A DNA stretch of 64,000 nt, from positions 1-64,000 of the forward strand of contig MWCO01000017.1 of assembly GCA_002070115.1 (NCBI GenBank). Direction: 5' to 3'. Positions 54,257 to 61,067 of this stretch are shown here, piece by piece (within the stretch, counting starts at the first letter, position 1; each line of letters opens with the position of its first letter). Source of the DNA: Deltaproteobacteria bacterium ADurb.Bin207. GTDB taxonomy: Bacteria > Myxococcota_A > Polyangia > Polyangiales > Polyangiaceae. Under the pieces are notes generated by a model that had not been told where the DNA came from, made no database searches, and worked only from the letters and a program-made list of their open reading frames with translations. The position numbers and the translations under genes are program-made.

Positions 54257-55867
54257 TTGAGCACGAAGGCCCAAAGCATCCAAACCCGACAGTCGTTACG
54301 ACCTCAGATGGTCGTGGGCGACAAGTACCGCCTTGATTCTCTGTTGGCGGAAGGGGGTATGGGCACGGTGTGGGTCGCGACCAACCTGGTGCTCGAACGC
54401 AAGGTTGCCATCAAGGTTTTGCACGGCGAGGCACGCAATGATCTGGCAGAAGCCCGTTTGTTGCGTGAGGCGCGCGCGGCGGCCCAAATTGGGCACACGA
54501 ATATCGTTCAAGTTTTCGATTTCGGACACACGGATCTGGGCGAGCCCTACATCGTGATGGAATTGTTGCGGGGCGAGGATCTGAGCGTGCGACTTGCGCG
54601 TGTGGGGCGCCTTGCCGCTGCCGATGCCGTCAAACTCCTGCTTCCGGTGACGAGTGCGCTCGCCGCCGGCCACGCCAAAGGAATCGTCCATCGCGACATG
54701 AAACCAGGCAATGTATTCATTGCCATCGATGATGTGGGTAATGAAATCCCCAAAGTCGTCGATTTTGGAATCGCAAAAGTACAAACCCCTCAGTACACCC
54801 CGAAACTCACCGTCGAAGGACGTGTGGTCGGCAGTCCCGAATACCTATCCCCCGAACAAGCTCGGGGGGAAGACGACCTGGATGCAACCACGGATGTGTG
54901 GGCCCTATGTGTCACGCTTTACGAGACGCTTACGGGCAACATCCCGTTTCGCGACGAAAACTACAATCGTTTGCTTCGGCGCATCATCGAAGATCCGCCC
55001 CGTCCCATTACGGATTATGCAGCGGGAGATGCGGCCCTGTGGAGCATTATTTCACGAGGGTTGTGCAAACATCGTCGCGCTCGCTGGGCATCGATGGAAG
55101 AGTTGGGTCGCGCGATGGAAGAATGGCTCGAACAGCGTGGGGTAGAGGATATTCCACGGGTTCGTTTCGCCAGTCTGTCTCGCGTCGCACAGGACTTTCC
55201 GGCTCATCCCCCTGCCAGTTCGAATCGATCGAATACGACCGACGATGGGGAGGATGCGGAGCCGACGATTTTGAAGTTGCCTCCGCCCGTTCCTGGGCCT
55301 GCACCATCTCTGCCTTCCCAGGAGTTGTCGGTTCCCCTACCGGGATTGACGGTGCCAAGCAGTGTCAATGCAAGTCCGCTGCCCGTTCATCGCGATCCTT
55401 CGCCTTCTCGCGTGGAAGCTCCTCCCGTCTACGGCGACTTGCATGGTTCGGGCTCATCGTTGTCCAAACTTCCCTCTCGGCAGTTGCAACTCGCGGTCAT
55501 GATCGTGGGTGGATTCATCATTGGAGTGACCGCGGTCGTGCTGATTGCCATTGCGGTGACAAGGTTATCCAGCGACGAGCATCCTTCGCGGGAGCCTATG
55601 GCATCGGTTTCGGACTCTTCTCCGATGCCGATGCAAACCTCTTCCATCCAGATCCCACCGGTGGTCGCGGAACCAGCCGAAACGCAAGGGCCCGAGCCGT
55701 CTGTAACCATGACCGCGGGTCTGGACGCTGCTCCTGCGCCAAGCCCCCCGATGCCATCTACCACGGCGCTTTCTTCTTCCACCACGACACCTTCAGGCCG
55801 TCCACCACGGCCTATCCGAAATTGGACAACGTCTTCGCCTCCTATCCCCAAGGACCCCAACTTCTGA
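54257..55867 (+). CDS. transmembrane Ser/Thr protein kinase
   Basis: 536 residues from TTG 54257, which is preceded by AAGG at a good distance; ATG 54308 is the alternative and gives a normal kinase start. Seen: LAEGGMGTVW, AIKVLHG lysine, IVHRDMKPGNVF, VDFGIAK and SPEYLSPEQ. After the kinase (about 290) a Pro/Ser linker, one membrane helix (LQLAVMIVGGFIIGVTAVVLIAIAV) near 445-470 and a short Pro/Thr-rich outer tail. The kelch lipoprotein follows after 8 bp, so the two are probably one operon. Confidence 0.88.
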   Translation: MSTKAQSIQTRQSLRPQMVVGDKYRLDSLLAEGGMGTVWVATNLVLERKVAIKVLHGEARNDLAEARLLREARAAAQIGHTNIVQVFDFGHTDLGEPYIVMELLRGEDLSVRLARVGRLAAADAVKLLLPVTSALAAGHAKGIVHRDMKPGNVFIAIDDVGNEIPKVVDFGIAKVQTPQYTPKLTVEGRVVGSPEYLSPEQARGEDDLDATTDVWALCVTLYETLTGNIPFRDENYNRLLRRIIEDPPRPITDYAAGDAALWSIISRGLCKHRRARWASMEELGRAMEEWLEQRGVEDIPRVRFASLSRVAQDFPAHPPASSNRSNTTDDGEDAEPTILKLPPPVPGPAPSLPSQELSVPLPGLTVPSSVNASPLPVHRDPSPSRVEAPPVYGDLHGSGSSLSKLPSRQLQLAVMIVGGFIIGVTAVVLIAIAVTRLSSDEHPSREPMASVSDSSPMPMQTSSIQIPPVVAEPAETQGPEPSVTMTAGLDAAPAPSPPMPSTTALSSSTTTPSGRPPRPIRNWTTSSPPIPKDPNF

Positions 55868-55875
55868 GGTTTGCA

Positions 55876-57324
55876 ATGCGTCGAGCGTTCATTCCGGTTC
55901 TCATGCTTGCCGGAGCCGTTGCGCCCTTGGGTTGCTCGCTTTTTGTGGCAAGTGAACTCGAGGATAAATCGGTCACCAGGGCGGATGCGGGCTCGAGCGA
56001 TGCCGCGACGGATCGCGACGCGGATGCAAGCATGTCCTTGGATGCTTTCTCAGACAAAGCAGAAGCTTCCGAGGATGGAACGTCGGATTCGCAAGAAGAT
56101 TCGCAAGAAGAGGATGAAGGGCCACCTGATGCCGGCGATTGCTCCCAATGCCAGTTCAAATGTTGTGACAATCGTTGTGTCGATACCAGTTCGGACCCGA
56201 TGCATTGCGGCGACTGTGGACAACCATGCCCTAAGGATCGCGACTGCCTCCAGGGTGAATGTGCCAAGGGTTTCCGCTCGATGAGTGAGCAAGACGCCCC
56301 ATCGCCCCGGCGTTCCGCTTGCGCCGTATGGACAGGAACAGAACTATTCGTCTGGGGGGGTACCGCTTTTAACAACCTGCCGCTGGGCGATGGTGGCGCG
56401 TACGATCCCATCACGGATTCATGGCGTCCGATCAACATCAATGGAGCACCGTCGGCGCGCGGAGAGCCGAATTGCGTGGCCATGGGAACAGACGTTTTTG
56501 TCTGGGGTGGTTCGACAAATAGTGGGCTGGTCGATGGCGGAGCGATTTGGAGTTCGACGCAAAACACCTGGAAAGCGATTGATTCTCACAAGGCTCCGAA
56601 GTCTCGTCGATGGCCGGCAGTGGTTTGGACAGGTGAACGAGTCCTGGTGTGGGGTGGGCAGACAGACGATGGGAAATGTGAACAAAGCGGTAGTCAATAC
56701 GATCCTGTCCTCAACACGTGGAATTCGATGAGCGACTCGTCTTCGCCGAAACATTGTAAGCGACAGGCTTATGCGTGGATGGATACGTTGCTGTATGTCT
56801 ACGGGGGACGAAACGACAACGATATCGCGGGCAACAAACTGCATTCGTACGATCCCGCTACGGATGTCTGGAAAGAAGTGAACACGATTACTCTCGCTGC
56901 TCGCTCGAATTCCTTCATCACGCCGAGCGACTCACGCTTGCTCGTATGGAGCGGGTTCACAACGAAAGAGTATGGGGTCCCGGACGGTTTCGTCTTCGAT
57001 CCGTCGACGTGTACATGGAAACCACTGACTTCTCCTCAACCGTCATCGATCAGAGGTCGGGTTCCGTTTCGGTCGGGATGGTGCGTGTGGACGGGTGATG
57101 CCATGCTGCTGGTTGGCGGTGTCAAAGAAGGAAAAATAATTACAAATTCAATTACTTACAACCCAAATACCAAGCCACAGGATCAGTGGTCGAAGGCGAT
57201 TCCTTGGGATCCTCCCCTCGAGTATGACCAGGGAATTGGCGTATGGACCGGAACTGAGTTTATTCTCTGGGGCGGATCCGATGGATCGAAACCCATTCTT
57301 GGTGGTAGTCGTTGGATGCCTTGA
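55876..57324 (+). CDS. kelch-repeat lipoprotein
   Basis: 482 residues from ATG 55876 (GAGG 7 bp upstream). Lipobox LGCS after a short signal peptide; acidic Asp/Ser/Glu-rich linker; a cysteine cluster with CSQCQFKCCDNRCVD and MHCGDCGQPCP in the Stig1/antistasin-like style; then about seven kelch-type repeats marked by VWTGTELFVWGG, VWTGERVLVWGG and VWTGTEFILWGG. A secreted propeller, probably binding surface carbohydrate or protein. Copy E of the AT-rich motif lies in its last repeat. A longer frame from 54898 is a shadow of the kinase gene. Confidence 0.85.
   Translation: MRRAFIPVLMLAGAVAPLGCSLFVASELEDKSVTRADAGSSDAATDRDADASMSLDAFSDKAEASEDGTSDSQEDSQEEDEGPPDAGDCSQCQFKCCDNRCVDTSSDPMHCGDCGQPCPKDRDCLQGECAKGFRSMSEQDAPSPRRSACAVWTGTELFVWGGTAFNNLPLGDGGAYDPITDSWRPININGAPSARGEPNCVAMGTDVFVWGGSTNSGLVDGGAIWSSTQNTWKAIDSHKAPKSRRWPAVVWTGERVLVWGGQTDDGKCEQSGSQYDPVLNTWNSMSDSSSPKHCKRQAYAWMDTLLYVYGGRNDNDIAGNKLHSYDPATDVWKEVNTITLAARSNSFITPSDSRLLVWSGFTTKEYGVPDGFVFDPSTCTWKPLTSPQPSSIRGRVPFRSGWCVWTGDAMLLVGGVKEGKIITNSITYNPNTKPQDQWSKAIPWDPPLEYDQGIGVWTGTEFILWGGSDGSKPILGGSRWMP
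57141..57160 (-). repeat. AT-rich dispersed motif, copy E (inside kelch gene)
   Basis: Minus strand TGTAAGTAATTGAATTTGTA with a T-rich tail. It lies within the kelch lipoprotein gene (residues about 422-428, TNSITYN), an Asn/Thr-rich insertion in the last repeat. The 3' end departs from consensus. Confidence 0.6.
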
Positions 57325-58274
57325 TACGTTTTCGTCCGATCGTTGCATTGGTTCTCTGTCTTGGTGTCACGCCGTGGGTGCATGCCCAGGGGACAGGTCC
57401 GAGTGCTGTGGACGTAGCGACGGCAAGAGAATTGTTTCGAGAAGGGGGGCGTCTTGCCAATGAACAGAAGTGGCAGGAGGCTCTTGATGCGTACGAGCGG
57501 TCGATGGCGCTTCGGCCTTCGAACTTGACCCGATACAGCATTGGGGTGACGTTGGAGCGCTTGAATCGCCTCGTGGAGGCGATGGAATACTTACGGGAGT
57601 TCGTTCATTCGGACCATGACAGCGCCACGCGATCCTATGTGGAAGCAGCAACGCGTCTGCTGCGCGAACTGGAGCGTCGCATTGGTCGAATCAAGGTGGT
57701 GATACCTGGCAATCCGCGGGGAGCGGAGGTTCGGTTCGACAATGTACCGATTCCTTCGGTAGCCATTGGTGTGCATCGTCCCACGGATCCCGGTCATCGA
57801 AAAATCGAAGTCCGTGTTCCTGGCTACGTTCCTTTCGTCAAAGAGGTGGACTTGAAAGAGGGCGAGTCGGTCGAGATCCTCGTTCGGCTGCATACCTTGG
57901 CCGACGGGCAAGGTGCCGAAGACGCGGAGCAGTCCGAGGAGCCAGCCGCGGTGGTATCGGTGGGCCAAAATCGAAGTACGACAGCGATGGTGCTCACGAT
58001 CGGTGGCGCGGGTGTTTTTGCCACGGGTCTGGGCATGGGGCTTTGGGGATACGTCAAAGCGAAAGATGCTGACTCGGGCGAAGGTGAAGATGCCGATGCG
58101 GCCCGTCGTCTCGCACTCATTGGGGATATTGGTATGGGGGTGGGGTTGGTGGCGGCGGGAATTGGAACCTACCTGCTTTTTTCGGAGGAGGATTCCACGG
58201 ATAGCTCGAAAGTGCGTGTGGGGCCATGGGCGGCCGCAGGAGCGGGTGGGCTCGTAGCCGTGGGCCGTTTTTAG
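57312..58274 (+). CDS. secreted protein with TPR and PEGA-like parts and a membrane segment
   Basis: 320 residues from TTG 57312 (TTG 57321 also possible; it would overlap the kelch stop as TTGA). Signal peptide (LIRFRPIVALVLCLGVTPWVHA); a TPR-like helical part (ARELFREGGRLANEQKWQEALDAYERSM, YSIGVTLERLNRLVEAMEYL); a PEGA-like part (IKVVIPGNPRGAEVRFDNVPI, GHRKIEVRVPGYVPFVKEV); and two hydrophobic segments near the end (VLTIGGAGVFATGLGMGL and GDIGMGVGLVAAGIGTYLL). Co-transcribed with the kelch gene. Function unknown; the TPR-PEGA layout is typical of myxobacterial envelope proteins. Confidence 0.8.
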   Translation: MDALIRFRPIVALVLCLGVTPWVHAQGTGPSAVDVATARELFREGGRLANEQKWQEALDAYERSMALRPSNLTRYSIGVTLERLNRLVEAMEYLREFVHSDHDSATRSYVEAATRLLRELERRIGRIKVVIPGNPRGAEVRFDNVPIPSVAIGVHRPTDPGHRKIEVRVPGYVPFVKEVDLKEGESVEILVRLHTLADGQGAEDAEQSEEPAAVVSVGQNRSTTAMVLTIGGAGVFATGLGMGLWGYVKAKDADSGEGEDADAARRLALIGDIGMGVGLVAAGIGTYLLFSEEDSTDSSKVRVGPWAAAGAGGLVAVGRF

Positions 58275-58368
58275 CGCAAGGGATGGGAAAGGGGCGTGGT
58301 CGGGCCGCAGGGCAAGCGTGACGTGGATCGTCATGAATTTCTTTTCCCCCCCCCTCGGCGGGCTTGTG

Positions 58369-58388
58369 TGTAACTATGTGAATTTATG
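58369..58388 (+). repeat. AT-rich dispersed motif, copy F
   Basis: TGTAACTATGTGAATTTATG followed by TGTTTTTGTAG. Same strand and region as copy G. Confidence 0.65.
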
Positions 58389-58575
58389 TGTTTTTGTAGA
58401 TATAACCCCGTGCCATCGGCTTTTTCCCCGAGCCTTTCCTTCACCTTACGACAGATGAAAGGGTAGTCCCGCCTCCGCTTCGCCATCCGCAAGTCTGTTT
58501 CGATGGTTTGCCATCGGTCGGATAAGCACGGTATTGTCGACTCGTCACCGTGCCCCTCTTCTCTGCCTATTCATG

Positions 58576-58595
58576 TGCAACTATTTGAAATTACA
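58576..58595 (+). repeat. AT-rich dispersed motif, copy G
   Basis: TGCAACTATTTGAAATTACA followed by TATTTTAATC. One base from the consensus core, the closest match of all copies. Confidence 0.7.
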
Positions 58596-58665
58596 TATTT
58601 TAATCTTGTGAACTTCCGCCGATTTCACCCCTTGCGTCGACTTGCCTCGAACCAAGAGCCTCCCC

Positions 58666-60432
58666 TCATATCCCCTCAACCTCCGACGGAAGGAGAAGCG
58701 TGAAAGCTCCGTGCTTGTCGGTTCGTGTCTCCGCTATCGGCAAAACGCCAGGTAGTACGGGGTGGTCCGCCGGACCGTCGGCCTCCCGACCGAGCAGGGC
58801 ATACACCCGAAGACGCGCTTGCTGCACCGGATTGCCGTTCGGATCCCGTAATGTACCCGCCCACGGGATCGGAAAACTGATCGTTAGCGTTCCCAACGGC
58901 TCGCTCGGTACTTTCGCGCGTCCTACCACCAGCCAAGGAAATCTAGAAATATCCGAAGGCTGAGCCGTGATATCCACCACCCCGGGATCGACTCCCAAGA
59001 CAAACCCCCCGCCAGCACCGGTCAGAGTCGATGCCGCACGAGCGATGAGCGGTGCCGTGCCGAATATTCGCTCGGCATAAGACCCCGTGCTCATCGTCGA
59101 AGGGCGCGCAATGACCGAAATATTTTCAATGGGACGGTTTGCGATGGGGTCCACTATCGTTCCCTCCACCGCATACATCGTGGCTACTTCAATCGCTCTT
59201 CCCGATTGTACCGCGGGAGAACGTCCAATCGTCCACGAAGCTTGCGAAATCGATAGCCCCGTTCGATCCGGGGGTGTCACCACGACCTGATACGTTCCCG
59301 GCAACAGCGACAACGAAAACATGCCTTCCGCATCCGTTGTCGCGGATGTCTCGTAACGAGCATTCAACCCCGCCGATGCTCCCATAAGAGCCGTACTGCG
59401 AAGACGTACCGTCGCCCCCGCCACCGCCTCCACCTCATGGGTCACCACACTCGCGTTGACTTGCACAGTAGCCAGATCCAACGCCGATATGCTCGGTTGA
59501 ACTTGACCATCACCATCCAGATCCAATACCGATAAATCCCACGTTATCGTCGGCGCAATCAAGTCTTTGGGCGGGACTATCTGCAATATCGGGGGCGTCT
59601 CGCCCAAAGGCTGGTACCGTATTTCGAAGTTCGTGGGGTTCGAATCGTTGAGCTTTCGCATTGTGGAAATGACCTTGCCTTGCTCAGGCTCGACCAACGA
59701 TACCGTCCACCCCGTCAACGATATTTGCTCGCCCGTCGACGATACGGGTGGCGTAACCGTTCCCGTTAGCGTGGAAAGAGCCCCCACATGCAGCTCCATC
59801 ATCACATTTCCGGGATCCAACGTTTTTTTCGGAGCAAATAGCGGAGGGAAATCCGCTTCACAATCCCCAATCACCGTCGCGTAGACATCATACTTCCCCG
59901 AGGGAACCGATGCCGCAAACCGAAAACCCGTGCCGCCTTCCACGCGCTCGGCATTGGCCGCAACCGTGTATCCAGGCAATCCTTGCGAGGCATCGCTACG
60001 GGAGAAGTCCACATGAACACGCAGCGATTGCGTCGTTGTATCGAATGCTTGCGAACAGGATTCGGAAGGAGGATCCCCCAACACGCTCGGCGTGGTGGTC
60101 AGAATCCCTTCGACATTGGCATAGCGCGGTAGGGCCAAGTCCTCATTCCAGCGCCCGTGGGAGATGTCGTCGATGGGGATGAGGAAAGAGTCTCCCGCAC
60201 CGAAAAATGCGGAAGCCGGGGGCACAATTTCCAGAATTCCTTGGGTCAGCCGCCCTGACGAGGCGACGCACATTCCCGAGCCACACATTCCCTGACGCCC
60301 CGAGGCTCTACAATCCGAGTCGATTTTGCAGGTGTTGACGACGCGGGTGGTGGGTGAATGATCGGGCATTTGGTCGACGGAGCACGACAGCAGGCAGACG
60401 GTGAGAAAAAAAGCGAGGGGGCAGGTTCGCAT
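58666..60432 (-). CDS. large lipoprotein with carboxypeptidase-regulatory-like repeats
   Basis: 588 residues. Lipobox VCLLSCS; a cysteine segment (CKIDSDCRASGRQGMCGSGMC) typical of Myxococcota surface proteins; then beta-rich repeats of the carboxypeptidase regulatory type (for example EVEAVAGATVRLRS and DAEGMFSLSLLPGTYQVVV, and AEGTIV...IENISVI). These are folded surface modules with no enzymatic motif. Its start is 1 bp after the stop of the lipoprotein upstream (minus strand), suggesting co-expression. Confidence 0.8.
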   Translation of the reverse strand: MRTCPLAFFLTVCLLSCSVDQMPDHSPTTRVVNTCKIDSDCRASGRQGMCGSGMCVASSGRLTQGILEIVPPASAFFGAGDSFLIPIDDISHGRWNEDLALPRYANVEGILTTTPSVLGDPPSESCSQAFDTTTQSLRVHVDFSRSDASQGLPGYTVAANAERVEGGTGFRFAASVPSGKYDVYATVIGDCEADFPPLFAPKKTLDPGNVMMELHVGALSTLTGTVTPPVSSTGEQISLTGWTVSLVEPEQGKVISTMRKLNDSNPTNFEIRYQPLGETPPILQIVPPKDLIAPTITWDLSVLDLDGDGQVQPSISALDLATVQVNASVVTHEVEAVAGATVRLRSTALMGASAGLNARYETSATTDAEGMFSLSLLPGTYQVVVTPPDRTGLSISQASWTIGRSPAVQSGRAIEVATMYAVEGTIVDPIANRPIENISVIARPSTMSTGSYAERIFGTAPLIARAASTLTGAGGGFVLGVDPGVVDITAQPSDISRFPWLVVGRAKVPSEPLGTLTISFPIPWAGTLRDPNGNPVQQARLRVYALLGREADGPADHPVLPGVLPIAETRTDKHGAFTLLLPSEVEGI

Positions 60433-60433
60433 A

Positions 60434-61066
60434 TCACGAACCTCCCTCGATGCCGGCGTCCAGCGTGGATGACGGGGGCACGCCCGGGCATTGCGCGAGA
60501 CTTATCAACGCCGGGTCACCCTTGATCATCCACCATACCAGGATTGCGGTGTCATCCTGACGAATCGGAATCAGTTCTTTCGCATCGAATTCGTGGGTGA
60601 TGACGAGAGACACCTGGTAGCAACCATCGTTGAGACGTCCGGGATCGAAACTGGCGCCGATATGCCGAACTTCATCAAAGGTGCCGGGAGGAATGACCTC
60701 GCCACCAAATATTTCGTCGAAAGGACGATCCCCCAGTTTGTAATTGATGAATGCTCGGCTCCACAGCGGACGGCCCGCGTCGTCGGAACGCACATCGGTC
60801 GATAGTGTTACTTCTCGCGTGTCGGCATCGACGCGAAGCAATCGTGTGATGGGCACTCCCGCTCCCCCTTGCGGCGTTGCCAAGGCGGTGTTGGCATCGA
60901 CGAAAGGAGGGGAGAGGACAGGTTCTGCGAATTCCGTGGTCGAGGTAACAAGGCAGCTTGGATTACCGAGGAAGGTCACACAACAGAGCAGGAGCGAGAA
61001 ACGTGCCACGCCCGGCAAGTTAAGCAGATGCCAATCATGGGAGTCGCGCCCTGACAACCGTGTCAT
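60434..61066 (-). CDS. lipoprotein of unknown function
   Basis: 210 residues from ATG 61066. Signal peptide (RFSLLLCCVTFLGNPSC) with a probable lipobox ending in Cys; the rest is beta-rich with FINYKLGDRPFDEIFGGEVIPP, a VDADTREVTLS stretch and a final acidic Gly/Ser tail. I do not recognise a family. GAGG lies 7 bp before the ATG, and the upstream gene's stop is only 1 bp before it; probably the same operon as the next two minus-strand genes. Confidence 0.7.
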   Translation of the reverse strand: MTRLSGRDSHDWHLLNLPGVARFSLLLCCVTFLGNPSCLVTSTTEFAEPVLSPPFVDANTALATPQGGAGVPITRLLRVDADTREVTLSTDVRSDDAGRPLWSRAFINYKLGDRPFDEIFGGEVIPPGTFDEVRHIGASFDPGRLNDGCYQVSLVITHEFDAKELIPIRQDDTAILVWWMIKGDPALISLAQCPGVPPSSTLDAGIEGGS

Positions 61067-61067
61067 A

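Larger units (their letters stand above)
58275..58665. other. convergent intergenic region with two AT-rich motif copies
   Basis: About 390 bp between two convergent genes, containing two direct copies (F and G) of the AT-rich motif 207 bp apart. Sequence shared after each copy (a T-rich tail, then AACCCCG or AACTTCCG) suggests a longer unit. No gene or clear terminator seen. Confidence 0.6.

Noticed and set aside
54898-55875. Upstream extension of the kelch gene frame
   Set aside because: It lies inside the kinase gene; the lipoprotein signal peptide starts at 55876.
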